DNA from: DAIDKA01 sp036267975
GTDB lineage: Bacteria > Pseudomonadota > Gammaproteobacteria > Steroidobacterales > Steroidobacteraceae
Length of the DNA: 64,000 bases
NCBI GenBank assembly: GCA_036267975.1
Contig: DATAVA010000029.1
Span: forward strand, 1-64,000
Direction: 5' to 3'
Part shown: one piece after another, positions 42,998-52,098 of the stretch
Numbering within the stretch: position 1 is the stretch's first letter
Layout of the letters: each line of letters starts with the position of its first letter
Program-made: the position numbers and the translations under genes
Notes under the pieces: generated by a model
What the model was told of the DNA's origin: nothing
The model's input: the letters and a program-made list of their open reading frames with translations, nothing else
Databases searched by the model: none

Positions 42998-45071
42998 AGC
43001 TGCCGAACTGCGACCCGTCACGGCGCTGCGCGGGGTCGGCGCGGCGCTCGCCGAACGCCTCGCAAGACTGGGCATCACGCGCGTGCAGGACCTGCTGTTC
43101 CTGCTGCCGACGCGCTATGAAGACCGCACGCGCATCCTGCCGCTGGGCGCACTGACGCCCGGCGAGCACGCCGTGGTCGAGGGCGAGGTGCAGCTCACCG
43201 AAGTCACCTACCGCCGACGCCGCCAGCTGCTGTGCCGGCTCAGCGATGGCTCGGGGTTCCTGACCCTGCGCTTCTTCCATTTCTCGACGGCGCAGCACAA
43301 CGCCCTGACGCGCGGGTTGCGCCTGCGCTGCTACGGTGAGGTGCGCCGGGGGCCGCTGGGGCTGGAGATCGTCCACCCGGAATACCGGCGCGTGCAGGAG
43401 GCGCCGCAGGGCCTGGAGGAATCCCTGACACCGATGTATCCGGCCACCGAAGGCCTCACCCAGCTGCGTCTGCGCATGCTCATCCGTGAAGCCCTCGGCG
43501 CTGCCGGCAGCAGCGCGGTGCGCGACTGGCTGCCCGCTGAAATTCAGCGCGCGCTGCAGCTGCCGGTGCTGCGCGAGGCGCTGGAGCTGCTGCACCGTCC
43601 GCCGCGCGAGCATGACCACACCGCGCTGCTCACCGGCCATCATCCGGCGCAGCGTCGGCTGGCCTTCGAGGAGCTGCTGGCCCATCAGCTGAGTCTGCGG
43701 CTGCGCAAGCTGCGCACGGCGGCTGATCCGGGCTTGCCACTGACGGACCCGCACGGTCTGGAATCGCGGCTGCTGGCGCTCCTGCCCTTCGCGCTCACCC
43801 GCGCGCAGCAGCGGGTGCGCGCCGAAATCGCGGCGGACCTGGTGGGCAAACATCCGATGCTGCGACTGCTGCAGGGGGATGTGGGCTGTGGCAAGACGGT
43901 GGTCGCAGCGCTGGCCGCGGCGCGTGCGATGGGCAGTGGCCAGCAGGTCGCGCTGATGGCGCCCACGGAGCTGCTGGCCGAGCAGCACTGGCGCAATCTC
44001 AGTGGCTGGCTCAAGGCCTTGAACCTGCCGGTCGCCTTGCTCACAGGGTCGCAGCCAGCGCGCACCCGGCGCAGCGCCGAGCAGGCAATTGCCTCAGGGG
44101 AGATTCAGATCGTCGTTGGTACACACGCATTGTTTCAAAAAGGGATCAATTTCGCCAACCTGGCCCTGATCATTGTCGATGAACAACATCGTTTCGGCGT
44201 GCAGCAGCGCATGACGTTGCAGGAAAAAGGGCGCGCGGCGGGCCTCATGCCCCACCAGCTCATCATGACCGCGACGCCCATCCCGCGGACCCTCGCCATG
44301 ACCGCGTACGCGGACCTGGACATCTCGGTGATCGATGAGTTGCCACCGGGGCGCACGCCGGTGGTGACCGTGGTCATGGCGGAAGCGCGCCGGCATGAGG
44401 TCGTGCAGCGCATCCTGCTGGCGTGCCGCGCGGGTCGGCAGGCCTACTGGGTGTGCCCGCTCATCGATGAGTCGGAGGAGCTGCGCTACCAGGCCGCCGA
44501 GGAAACCGCGGTGGCGCTGCGCGAGGCCCTGCCGGAGTTAACTGTGGAACTGGTGCATGGGCGGCAGCCAGCCGCGCAGAAGGAGGCGACCATGGCGGCC
44601 TTCCAGGCCAACCGCATCCACCTGCTCGTGGCCACCACCGTGATCGAAGTGGGCGTCGATGTCCCGAATGCGACCCTGATGGTCATCGAAAATGCCGAGC
44701 GCATGGGACTGGCCCAGTTGCACCAGCTGCGCGGCCGGGTGGGGCGGGGGGCGGAAGCCTCGATGTGCGTGCTGCTGTATCGCGCGCCGCTGTCGCAGCT
44801 GGCGCGGGCGCGGCTGCGTACCATCCGCGAAACCAGCGATGGTTTTGAAATCGCGCGCCGCGACCTGGAGTTGCGCGGCCCGGGCGAACTGCTCGGTACC
44901 CGGCAGACGGGCCTCGCGCAGCTGCGGGTCGCGGATCTCGCGCGCGATGCGGACCTGCTGCCCATGGTGCAAAAGAGCGCCGAGCTGATGCTGCGTGATT
45001 ATCCGGATAACATTGCGCCGCTGACCATGCGCTGGATCGGCGAAGGTGAACGCTACGGAACCGTTGGCTGA
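42990..45071 (+). CDS. recG: ATP-dependent DNA helicase RecG
   Basis: 693 residues, the normal length, from a TTG at 42990 that overlaps the ridA stop. The N-terminal wedge has ALRGVGAALAERLARLGI and an OB-fold. The motor has Walker A LLQGDVGCGKTVVAALAA (about 292-309), motif II IIVDEQHRFGVQQR and motif III MTATPIPRTLAM. QLRGRVGRGAEASMCVL (about 577-593) is motif VI. It remodels stalled replication forks and branched DNA. The upstream TTG start is inferred from fit to the family, and later starts would cut the wedge domain. Confidence 0.95.
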   Translation: MTEAAELRPVTALRGVGAALAERLARLGITRVQDLLFLLPTRYEDRTRILPLGALTPGEHAVVEGEVQLTEVTYRRRRQLLCRLSDGSGFLTLRFFHFSTAQHNALTRGLRLRCYGEVRRGPLGLEIVHPEYRRVQEAPQGLEESLTPMYPATEGLTQLRLRMLIREALGAAGSSAVRDWLPAEIQRALQLPVLREALELLHRPPREHDHTALLTGHHPAQRRLAFEELLAHQLSLRLRKLRTAADPGLPLTDPHGLESRLLALLPFALTRAQQRVRAEIAADLVGKHPMLRLLQGDVGCGKTVVAALAAARAMGSGQQVALMAPTELLAEQHWRNLSGWLKALNLPVALLTGSQPARTRRSAEQAIASGEIQIVVGTHALFQKGINFANLALIIVDEQHRFGVQQRMTLQEKGRAAGLMPHQLIMTATPIPRTLAMTAYADLDISVIDELPPGRTPVVTVVMAEARRHEVVQRILLACRAGRQAYWVCPLIDESEELRYQAAEETAVALREALPELTVELVHGRQPAAQKEATMAAFQANRIHLLVATTVIEVGVDVPNATLMVIENAERMGLAQLHQLRGRVGRGAEASMCVLLYRAPLSQLARARLRTIRETSDGFEIARRDLELRGPGELLGTRQTGLAQLRVADLARDADLLPMVQKSAELMLRDYPDNIAPLTMRWIGEGERYGTVG

Positions 45072-45999
45072 AGACTTGAGTGCGCAACTGGCGCTGACGC
45101 CGCGGCGACCCCGGATGGCGCCGCTGAGCTATCGGGTGCTGCGCCGCCTCACCGAGTACGCCCGGTTGGCCCGGCTCGATCGGCCGGTGGGCATCTGGCT
45201 GCTGCTGTGGCCGGTGCTGTGGGCGCTGTGGATCGCGGGGGCCGGGCGCCCGACCCCGCGCGTGCTCATGGTGTTCGTGCTCGGGGTCTTCACGATGCGC
45301 GCCGCCGGCTGCGTCATCAATGATCTGGTCGATCGCGATATCGACCCGCGCGTCCGGCGTACCCGGCAGCGACCCCTGGCCGCACGCCGCGTCACACCGC
45401 ATGAGGCCGTCGTGATCTTCGCGCTGCTGGCGGCGGCCGCGCTGTGGCTGGTGCTGCAGCTGGACCCGCTGGCCGTGCGATTGTCGCTGGTGGGGGCCGC
45501 GCTCACGGTCAGCTATCCCTTCATCAAACGCTTCTTTCCGCTGCCGCAGCTGTACCTCGGAATTTCATTCGGCGGGTGGGGGGTGCCCATGGCCTTTGCG
45601 GCGCAGCTGGGGCATGTGCCGCGCATCGCCTGGGTGATCTTCATGGCCGCGGTGGTGTGGGCCGTGATCTACGACACGCAGTACGCCATGGTCGATCGGG
45701 AGGATGACCTGAAGATCGGGGTGCGTTCGACGGCCATCGCCTTTGCCGACATGGACCGTGCGATGATCGGCATCCTGCAGCTGCTGATGCTGGCGGCGCT
45801 GGCACTGGTGGGCCGCACCCTGCATTTCGGCAACTGGTTCTACGGCGGCCTGGGCGCGGCCGGCGTCACCTTCCTGTTCCAGCAGTGGCTGATCCGAAAC
45901 CGCGAGCCCGCCGCGTGCCTGCGCGGTTTCCTCAACAACAATTACACCGGCGTCGCGATCTTCGCCGGCATCCTGCTGCAATACCTGTACGGCAGCTGA
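45046..45999 (+). CDS. ubiA: 4-hydroxybenzoate polyprenyltransferase
   Basis: 317 residues from the GTG at 45046, which overlaps recG by 26 bp; a TTG at 45064 is the alternative. About eight membrane spans. Both aspartate-rich motifs are present: NDLVDRDIDPRVRRTRQRPL (about 92-111) and YDTQYAMVDREDD (about 208-220). It attaches the polyprenyl tail to 4-hydroxybenzoate in ubiquinone synthesis. The next gene is convergent, ending 1 bp later, so this ends the plus-strand housekeeping run. Confidence 0.95.
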   Translation: MNATEPLAEDLSAQLALTPRRPRMAPLSYRVLRRLTEYARLARLDRPVGIWLLLWPVLWALWIAGAGRPTPRVLMVFVLGVFTMRAAGCVINDLVDRDIDPRVRRTRQRPLAARRVTPHEAVVIFALLAAAALWLVLQLDPLAVRLSLVGAALTVSYPFIKRFFPLPQLYLGISFGGWGVPMAFAAQLGHVPRIAWVIFMAAVVWAVIYDTQYAMVDREDDLKIGVRSTAIAFADMDRAMIGILQLLMLAALALVGRTLHFGNWFYGGLGAAGVTFLFQQWLIRNREPAACLRGFLNNNYTGVAIFAGILLQYLYGS

Positions 46000-47601
46000 C
46001 TAAGTCGAAGTCGCCGCCGGCAGCTGGTCGCCGGGCACCCAGAAGCCGTGGATCTGGCCGGCGATCCGATAGGGCATTTTCACGGTCGCGATCGGACCCG
46101 CCTCCAGATGCGCGGTATCCACCAGCACCAGGTCCGCACGGCCGCCTTCGCGCGGACGTGACGCGACGCCGATCAGATAACCATCCCCTTCGGCCGCGCC
46201 CTTGTGCCGCGGCACGAAGCACATCTCGGCCAGGCTCGCGTCCTTGCCCAGCGAGAAGAACTTCGCGGTGCGGGTCATGTGATCGAACATGGCCCAGCGG
46301 CTGCCGACCGCCGGATCACTGCTGAGCAGGAAGCCGTAGCGGTACGGCACGGTGTGATAGCGATCGTCCTGTCGGGACAGCGCGCCGGCGATGCCCGGAT
46401 ACAGATTCTCGATCTCGAAGCTCGTGGCCTTGCGGTTCGCGAGGTTCACGCTGTAGCGCATGACACGGCCCGCGGCCTTCACCGGGTCGAACTTCTCGTG
46501 CAGCTGCGGGAAGAACGGAAACTGGTTCGAGTCGGCGCCGTCGACATCCAGGTAGACCTTCTCGCCTTCATTCCACGCACCCATGGTGTGCGTGGCCATG
46601 TAGCCCGGACCCTTGAACCAGCGCAGGTCCTTGCCATCGCCGCCGCGGCGCATGATGCCGAGCCAGCTCGGCAGCGTCGAATCCCAGGCGAAGTGCGGGC
46701 CACCGTTCTTGATGAGCTCCAGGTTCGTGGCCATGGGGCTGACGTAGAAGATCGCGTACTTCTGGGTGACGCCGAAGTCATGGATCATGCAGGCATACGG
46801 CACCTTGACCCACGCCGACCAGTTCACCGCGCCCTGCGGATCGGCGGAAAACACAAACACGTCATCCGAGCCGAGGCCCCTCGCCTCGTAACCGAAGGCC
46901 ACGAGTTCGCCGGTTTGCGGGTCGACCTTCGGATGCGCAGTGAAGGTCTGGCCCTTCAGGCCCCCATTGAAGGTGTAGTAATCATCGACGGTCTCGAGGG
47001 TCAGCGGATTCAACGCCACCGGCGGACTGTCCTCCTTCATCGCCAGCAGTCGCTGATGGTGATAGAAGATCTGCGTATTCGCGGTGCCGCGACTCAAGCT
47101 CTTGACGCTCGGGTCATCGGTCGTCGGATTGCGATACATGCCGAACAGCGAGCGGCGCGCGGCGTGCTGCGCCTTGTAGCGCTGGGTGCGCACGTAGCGG
47201 CTGCGGAAATCGACGTGCCCATCCTTGATCCGGAAGGCGCCGATCATGCCCTCGCCGTCAAATGGAATGTCATGCGTGTAGATCGCCGGCTTCGGATACT
47301 GCGGATCCGGACCGACGCGAAAGAAGATGCCATCCAGATCCTTCGGCAGGGCACCTTCGATCTCACAGTCGTACAGATCGTTTTCCGAGCGGTAGACGGC
47401 GCCCGCAGCGCTGCCACCGCCGCCAAAGCTGCCCCGTTCCTTGGGGAACTGCACCTCGGCCTGCGCAGTGGCGGGGAGCACCAAGCCACCGACGGCCGCG
47501 GCGGCGCCCGCGCTGACGCCGGCAACCGCACCCATGAAACCGCGACGACTCAGGGACGCCGGCAGGGTGGACTCGTCTGTGATGGGTGGCTTGCGGCTCA
47601 T
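46000..47601 (-). CDS. Carotenoid oxygenase family protein, Tat-exported
   Basis: 533 residues. A twin-arginine signal is visible (SRRGFMGAVAG at 18-28) with an Ala-rich cleavage area near 48. The propeller enzyme has the usual four iron-ligand histidines in HPKVD (about 224), CMIHDFGVT (about 275), THTMGAWNE (about 343) and the C-terminal IHGFWVP (about 522). Members cleave carotenoids, retinal precursors, stilbenes or lignin-like olefins with O2. A Tat-exported form would act in the periplasm, which favours an external substrate such as stilbene or lignin-derived compounds (inference). It diverges from bioB across a 164-bp gap. Confidence 0.9.
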   Translation of the reverse strand: MSRKPPITDESTLPASLSRRGFMGAVAGVSAGAAAAVGGLVLPATAQAEVQFPKERGSFGGGGSAAGAVYRSENDLYDCEIEGALPKDLDGIFFRVGPDPQYPKPAIYTHDIPFDGEGMIGAFRIKDGHVDFRSRYVRTQRYKAQHAARRSLFGMYRNPTTDDPSVKSLSRGTANTQIFYHHQRLLAMKEDSPPVALNPLTLETVDDYYTFNGGLKGQTFTAHPKVDPQTGELVAFGYEARGLGSDDVFVFSADPQGAVNWSAWVKVPYACMIHDFGVTQKYAIFYVSPMATNLELIKNGGPHFAWDSTLPSWLGIMRRGGDGKDLRWFKGPGYMATHTMGAWNEGEKVYLDVDGADSNQFPFFPQLHEKFDPVKAAGRVMRYSVNLANRKATSFEIENLYPGIAGALSRQDDRYHTVPYRYGFLLSSDPAVGSRWAMFDHMTRTAKFFSLGKDASLAEMCFVPRHKGAAEGDGYLIGVASRPREGGRADLVLVDTAHLEAGPIATVKMPYRIAGQIHGFWVPGDQLPAATST

Positions 47602-47765
47602 GTCGATGCTCCTGCGTGGCGGAAAACCCCGCGGATCATACCCCCAAACTGCTGCTCAAATAATGAGCAAATGTCACCGCCGGGTGTGGCTTTGGGTTGA
47701 CAGCGACCAGCGCGGCCCGGAACATCCCCGGCGCCCCTCCCAACCCCAAGGCCGGAAAAAAACCT
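47602..47765. promoter_or_regulatory. Divergent promoter region, carotenoid oxygenase and bio operon
   Basis: A 164-bp non-coding gap. It holds a perfect TTGACA -35 (47697-47702) with GAACAT 17 nt later (47720-47725) as a fair -10 for bioB. A perfect inverted repeat, TGCTCA-AATAA-TGAGCA (47653-47669), lies about 50 bp upstream of the carotenoid oxygenase start and 28 bp before the bio -35. It is the best operator candidate in the gap. It does not resemble the longer BirA operator. Confidence 0.5.
47697..47725 (+). promoter_or_regulatory. Sigma-70 type promoter for bioBFCD
   Basis: TTGACA at 47697-47702, a 17-nt spacer, and GAACAT at 47720-47725. The -35 is perfect and the -10 matches at three of six positions. 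It is about 40 bp upstream of the bioB ATG at 47766, a normal leader length. Confidence 0.5.
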
Positions 47766-48746
47766 ATGACGAAGAGCAGCGCTGTCCCACGCCATGACTG
47801 GTCGGTGGCGCAGATCGAAGCCCTGTTCGCACAGCCGCTCCTCGATCTGCTGCTGAGCGCACAGAGCGTGCATCGGCGGCATTTCGCGCCGAACACCGTG
47901 CAGATGAGCACGCTGCTGTCCATCAAGACCGGCGCCTGCCCCGAGGACTGTGCCTACTGTCCGCAAAGCGTGCGCTACGACACCGGACTGTCGCGCGAGG
48001 CGCTGATGGAGGTGGCGGCGGTGAAGGAAAGCGCGGAGCGCGCCAAGGCGGCCGGCGCGACCCGCTTCTGCATGGGTGCGGCGTACCGGTCCCCGAAGGC
48101 CCGCGATCTGGACATCATCTGCGCCATGGTCCAGGAAGTGCGCGCACTGGGCCTGGAGAGCTGCGCGACCTTGGGGATGCTGGAGCCGGCGCAGGCACAA
48201 CAGCTGAAGGCCGCTGGCCTCGACTTCTATAACCACAACCTCGACACCTCCGCGGAGTTCTACGGCGAAATCATCACCACGCGCACTTTCCAGGATCGCC
48301 TGGACACCTTATCGGCGGTGCGCGAGGCGGGACTGAAAGTGTGCTGCGGGGGCATCGTCGGCATGGGCGAGTCGACCCGCGATCGCGCCTCGATGCTGGC
48401 GACGCTGGCGGGCTTGGCCCAGCATCCGGAAAGCGTGCCGATCAACGAGCTGGTACAGGTGCCGGGCACGCCGCTGCACGGGGTCGCGCCGGTGGACCCC
48501 TTCGATTTCGTCCGCACCATCGCGGTGGCGCGCATCGTGCTGCCGCGCTCGCATGTGCGGCTGTCCGCGGGCCGCGCGCAGATGAGCGATGAGATGCAGG
48601 CACTGTGCTTCATGGCCGGTGCCAATTCGATTTTCTATGGCGAAAAGCTGCTCACCACCGGCAATCCGGATGTCGAGAAGGACCGCAATCTGCTGACGCG
48701 CTTGGGGTTGACGCCGGAGGCCCCGCCACAGGCCGCGTACGCATGA
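47766..48746 (+). CDS. bioB: Biotin synthase
   Basis: 326 residues from the ATG at 47766; 23 more codons are open upstream but lie in the promoter. It inserts sulfur into dethiobiotin. The radical SAM motif is CPEDCAYC (CxxxCxxC, about 54-61) followed by PQSVRYDTGL. The [2Fe-2S] ligands are the Cys in RFCMGAA, in SCATLG and in VCCGGIVGMGE, plus the Arg in VRLSAGR. It is the first gene of bioBFCD, and its stop overlaps bioF as ATGA. Confidence 0.97.
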   Translation: MTKSSAVPRHDWSVAQIEALFAQPLLDLLLSAQSVHRRHFAPNTVQMSTLLSIKTGACPEDCAYCPQSVRYDTGLSREALMEVAAVKESAERAKAAGATRFCMGAAYRSPKARDLDIICAMVQEVRALGLESCATLGMLEPAQAQQLKAAGLDFYNHNLDTSAEFYGEIITTRTFQDRLDTLSAVREAGLKVCCGGIVGMGESTRDRASMLATLAGLAQHPESVPINELVQVPGTPLHGVAPVDPFDFVRTIAVARIVLPRSHVRLSAGRAQMSDEMQALCFMAGANSIFYGEKLLTTGNPDVEKDRNLLTRLGLTPEAPPQAAYA

Positions 48747-49939
48747 AGGCCGCGGCCGCGCGAGTTCGGCTGGCGCAGCTGACTGCGCAGCACCTGCGGC
48801 GCCGGCGCCGCACCGTGTCGGCCGTGGATCCAGCAACCTGCGAAGTCATCGTCGACGGAGAGCGACGCGTCAACTTCTGCGGCAATGATTATCTGGGTTT
48901 GAAAGCGCACCCGGCGCTCGCGCGGGCCCTGCAGGAGTGTGCGGCCATCGCCGGCTGCGGCAGCGGCGCATCGCATCTGGTGACCGGCCATGGCCGCGAA
49001 CACGAGCGGCTCGAGGCGCAGCTGGCGCAGTTCACCGGCCGCGCCCGGGCGCTGCTGTTTTCAACCGGCTACATGGCCAACCTGGCCGCGGTGACCTGCC
49101 TGGCGGCGCGCGATTCGCGCATCGTCATGGATCGGTTGTGCCACGCCTCGCTGATCGATGCGGCGCACCTGTCGGGAGGGGAGCTGAAGCGCTTCGCGCA
49201 CGCGAATGTGCCGGCCGCGCGCGTGATGCTCGAGGGCGCGGCGGCGCCGGGCCTGAACCTGCTGGTGACCGACGGTGTGTTCAGCATGGACGGGGATCTG
49301 GCGCCGCTGCCGCAATTGGCGCAGCTGGCGACGCAGGCGGATGCCTGCCTGATCGTGGATGACGCGCATGGCCTGGGCGTCATGGGCGCCAGCGGCCGCG
49401 GCAGCCTCGAGCATTTCGATCTCGACAGCACCGCCGTACCCATCCTGGTCGGCACGCTCGGCAAGGCCTTCGGCTGTTTCGGCGCGTTCATTGCAGCTGA
49501 CGAGGATTACATCGAGTGGCTGCTGCAGAGCGCGCGCAGCTATATCTATACTACGGCACTGCCGCAGCCAGTCGCGGCCGCGGCATGCGCCGCACTCACC
49601 GTGGCGAGCGCCGAAAGCTGGCGCCGCGAGCGGGTGCTGGAGCTTGCGGCACGCCTGCGGCACGGCGCGGCGCAGGCCGGGGTGCCGCTGCTGCCGTCGC
49701 CATCGCCGATCCAGCCGGTGGTACTCGGGGACAGTGACCGCGCGTTGCGGGTGAGCGAAAAGCTGTTCGCGGCCGGCTTCTGGGTTGCGGCCATTCGGCC
49801 GCCGACCGTGCCGCGCGGTTCGGCGCGCCTGCGCATCACGCTGTGCGCCAATCACAGCGAACAGCAGGTCGACGCATTGCTCGCGGCCCTGGTCGCGGCG
49901 CTGCGCGCGACTCCCGAAACACCACATGCCGCCGCCTGA
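48743..49939 (+). CDS. bioF: 8-amino-7-oxononanoate synthase
   Basis: 398 residues from the ATG at 48743. It condenses pimeloyl-ACP/CoA with alanine. Features are NFCGNDYLGLKAHP (about 43-56), GSGASHLVTGH, DRLCHASLIDAA, the cofactor loop VDDAHGLGVMG and the PLP-lysine site GTLGKAFG (about 236-243). TVPRGSARLRITLCANH near the end is standard. It overlaps bioB by 4 bp and bioC by 14 bp. Confidence 0.96.
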   Translation: MKAAAARVRLAQLTAQHLRRRRRTVSAVDPATCEVIVDGERRVNFCGNDYLGLKAHPALARALQECAAIAGCGSGASHLVTGHGREHERLEAQLAQFTGRARALLFSTGYMANLAAVTCLAARDSRIVMDRLCHASLIDAAHLSGGELKRFAHANVPAARVMLEGAAAPGLNLLVTDGVFSMDGDLAPLPQLAQLATQADACLIVDDAHGLGVMGASGRGSLEHFDLDSTAVPILVGTLGKAFGCFGAFIAADEDYIEWLLQSARSYIYTTALPQPVAAAACAALTVASAESWRRERVLELAARLRHGAAQAGVPLLPSPSPIQPVVLGDSDRALRVSEKLFAAGFWVAAIRPPTVPRGSARLRITLCANHSEQQVDALLAALVAALRATPETPHAAA

Positions 49940-50813
49940 TCCCTTTGTGCTGGACCGGCGCGCCGTGCGTGCGTCGTTTGAGCGCGCCAGTGCCACTTAC
50001 GATGCGGCCGCCGTGCTGCAGGCACGGGTGCGTGAGGAGCTGCTGTCACGGCTGGACCTGCTGCGCATCACCCCGCAGGTGATCGTCGATGTGGGCTGCG
50101 GCACCGGCCATGGCGCCCGCGGCCTGAAGGAGCGGTATCGGTCAGCAATGGTGATTGCGGTGGATCCGGCGCTGGGGATGCTGCGCGAGGCACGGCGCCG
50201 CGGCAGCTGGCTGCGGCCGCTGCAGCGCCTGTGCGGTGATGTGTTCCAGCTGCCCTTCCGCGACGGCGCGATCGACCTGGTATTCAGCAGCCTGATGCTG
50301 CAGTGGTGCGATGATCTCGATGCGGCCTTGCGCGAAGTCCGGCGGGTCCTGTCGCCGTCCGGGTTTTTCGCCTTCACGACCTTCGGTCCGGACACCCTGC
50401 GCGAGCTGCGCCTGGCGTGGGCGGCGGCAGACGGCGGCACGCATGTCAGCGGCTTTCGCGACATGCACGACATCGGCGATGCGGTGGCGCGCGCGGGGCT
50501 GTCGGAGCCGGTCATGGACGTGGAAAGATTGACCATGGTGTATCCGGACGTTGCCGCGATCACCAAGGACCTGAAGGTCATCGGCGCCCGCAACGCCACT
50601 TCGGCGCGCGCGCGCGGTCTCACCGGCAAAGGACGCTGGCGCGCCATGACGGCGGCGTATGAGACCCAGCGTCAGCCGAGCGGACTGCTGCCGGCCACCT
50701 ACGAGGTGGTGTACGGCGCGGCCTGGGGGGCGCGCGGTCACCCGGGTGCGAACGCCCTGAACGGTGAGGTGCGCATTCCCGTGCACGCCATCCGGCGGCA
50801 TCGGGAACCGTAG
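49926..50813 (+). CDS. bioC: Malonyl-ACP O-methyltransferase
   Basis: 295 residues from the ATG at 49926, which overlaps bioF by 14 bp. It methylates malonyl-ACP to start pimelate synthesis by the fatty acid pathway. VRASFERASATYDAAAVLQ (about 14-32) is the conserved BioC start. VIVDVGCGTGHGARGL (about 54-69) is the SAM motif, and DLVFSSLMLQWCDDL (about 117-131) is the BioC-specific segment. No bioH or other pimeloyl-ACP esterase is adjacent, so the partner must be elsewhere. Confidence 0.93.
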   Translation: MPPPDPFVLDRRAVRASFERASATYDAAAVLQARVREELLSRLDLLRITPQVIVDVGCGTGHGARGLKERYRSAMVIAVDPALGMLREARRRGSWLRPLQRLCGDVFQLPFRDGAIDLVFSSLMLQWCDDLDAALREVRRVLSPSGFFAFTTFGPDTLRELRLAWAAADGGTHVSGFRDMHDIGDAVARAGLSEPVMDVERLTMVYPDVAAITKDLKVIGARNATSARARGLTGKGRWRAMTAAYETQRQPSGLLPATYEVVYGAAWGARGHPGANALNGEVRIPVHAIRRHREP

Positions 50814-50814
50814 A

Positions 50815-51519
50815 ATGGCCGCGGGGCTCTTCATCACGGGCACCGACACCGAAGTGGGCAAAACAGTCGTGGCCCGACTGGTGGTGCGCGCGCTCGTCGC
50901 CGCGGGCGTTCGCGTGGCGGTCATGAAGCCGGTGGCCGCGGGCAGCTTCATGACGGCGCAGGGCCCGCGCAATGAGGATGCCCTGGGACTGATCGCTCAG
51001 GCCAACGTGGTCATGCCGTACGAGACGGTCAATCCCTACTGCCTGCCCGCGCCGGTCTCGCCCCACCTCGCGGCCCGCGAGGTCGGCGTCACCATCGAGC
51101 TGCAGCGCATCCGCGAAAGCTACGCAGCACTGCGCAATGCCGCCGATTGCGTGATTGTCGAAGGTGCCGGGGGGTGGCTCGCGCCGCTGAATGACACGCA
51201 GTTCGTCGCCGATCTGGCCGTCACGCTCGAATTGCCGGTGCTGCTGGTCGTGGGCCTGCGGCTGGGCTGCCTGAATCACGCGCTGCTCACCGTGGCGGCG
51301 ATCCGGCAGCGGCAGCAGTTGCTGGCGGGCTGGATCGGCAACTGCATCGACCCGGGCTTTGCCCGCCTGCCGGAGAACCTGACCACGCTGCAGCGACATA
51401 TCGGCATGCCGCCGCTCGCCCTCGTGGCCTATGATAAGACGGCACCGGGAACGGTGCCCCTGAGTGCTGCTGAAGTGACGGCCGTGGTTCAGGCAGCCGC
51501 GTGTAAGCGGTTGACTTGA
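50815..51519 (+). CDS. bioD: Dethiobiotin synthetase
   Basis: 234 residues from the ATG at 50815, one base after the bioC stop. It closes the ureido ring of dethiobiotin with ATP and CO2. The P-loop is FITGTDTEVGKTVVAR (6-21), with VMKPVAAG (36-43) and VIVEGAGGWLAPL (about 119-131). It ends the operon bioBFCD; bioA is not in the window. Confidence 0.96.
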   Translation: MAAGLFITGTDTEVGKTVVARLVVRALVAAGVRVAVMKPVAAGSFMTAQGPRNEDALGLIAQANVVMPYETVNPYCLPAPVSPHLAAREVGVTIELQRIRESYAALRNAADCVIVEGAGGWLAPLNDTQFVADLAVTLELPVLLVVGLRLGCLNHALLTVAAIRQRQQLLAGWIGNCIDPGFARLPENLTTLQRHIGMPPLALVAYDKTAPGTVPLSAAEVTAVVQAAACKRLT

Positions 51520-51528
51520 ATATATAAT
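51511..51528 (+). promoter_or_regulatory. AT-rich promoter-like segment before DUF2244/cox genes
   Basis: TTGACT (51511-51516) and a perfect TATAAT (51523-51528) are present, but only 6 nt apart, so they cannot be a -35/-10 pair together. TATAAT may pair with a weaker upstream -35, or TTGACT with CTGTAA (51535-51540, 18-nt spacer). The segment overlaps the bioD stop and is strikingly AT-rich for this genome. Confidence 0.35.
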
Positions 51529-51566
51529 TTCAGCCTGTAACATGCACAGCTCGCTGGTGGAACCCA

Positions 51567-52070
51567 ATGGAGTCAGCGCACGCCTGTATCGTGATCGCGC
51601 CGAACTGCTCGCTGAGCGCGCGCGGGGCGGTGCTGTTTTTTCTGACTGCGTGCGCCCCGTGCTTTGGCATCGCCGGCGTGCTGACTTTCCTGGGGTTCTG
51701 GCCCGTGCTGCCCTTTGCCGGTCTGGAAATGCTGCTTCTCGGCGCGGCGCTGCGCATCAGCCTCGCACGTCGTCATCATCGCCAGACCATTGTTATTTCA
51801 GAGTCGGATGTCATCGTTCAGTCGCATATCGGCAAAGTCCACAGTGAGGTTGTGTTTCCGCGGCACTGGGCACAGGTTAAACTGCGCGGCTCAACGTCGC
51901 GCCTGCATCCGAGCCGCCTCGTGATCGAATCGCATGGACGACAGTGCGCAGTTGGTGACTTCTTGACGGAGGACGAACGCCGCGGGCTATACGGTAAGCT
52001 CGCGGGGCTCATCGGCCGCGTCAACGAGTCGCCGACTCTAGGTTTTGCAGGTGAGGCTCGAGGTTTTTGA
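51567..52070 (+). CDS. DUF2244 family membrane protein
   Basis: 167 residues with two adjacent membrane spans (about 20-38 and 43-63) and a cytoplasmic beta-rich tail. The pattern ACIVIAPNCSLSARGAVLFF at the start and LARRHHRQTIVISESDVIV after the spans are typical of DUF2244, which often sits directly before coxB in Proteobacteria. The function is unknown; a role in oxidase biogenesis is inferred only from position. A perfect hairpin follows at its stop codon. Confidence 0.8.
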   Translation: MESAHACIVIAPNCSLSARGAVLFFLTACAPCFGIAGVLTFLGFWPVLPFAGLEMLLLGAALRISLARRHHRQTIVISESDVIVQSHIGKVHSEVVFPRHWAQVKLRGSTSRLHPSRLVIESHGRQCAVGDFLTEDERRGLYGKLAGLIGRVNESPTLGFAGEARGF

Positions 52071-52084
52071 TGGCCGCAGGCCAT
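52070..52084 (+). promoter_or_regulatory. Short perfect hairpin in the coxB leader
   Basis: ATGGCC (52070-52075), loop GCA, GGCCAT (52079-52084). It starts at the last base of the DUF2244 stop codon and ends 14 nt before the coxB ATG. Five T residues precede it rather than follow it, so it is not a terminator for the plus strand. It may modulate coxB translation or separate the two genes by processing. Confidence 0.4.
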
Positions 52085-52098
52085 GAGATACATATAAA

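Noticed and set aside
46204..47700. A 498-codon plus-strand open frame across the carotenoid oxygenase
   Set aside because: Antisense frame with biased composition; the minus-strand gene has a Tat signal and all four iron histidines.
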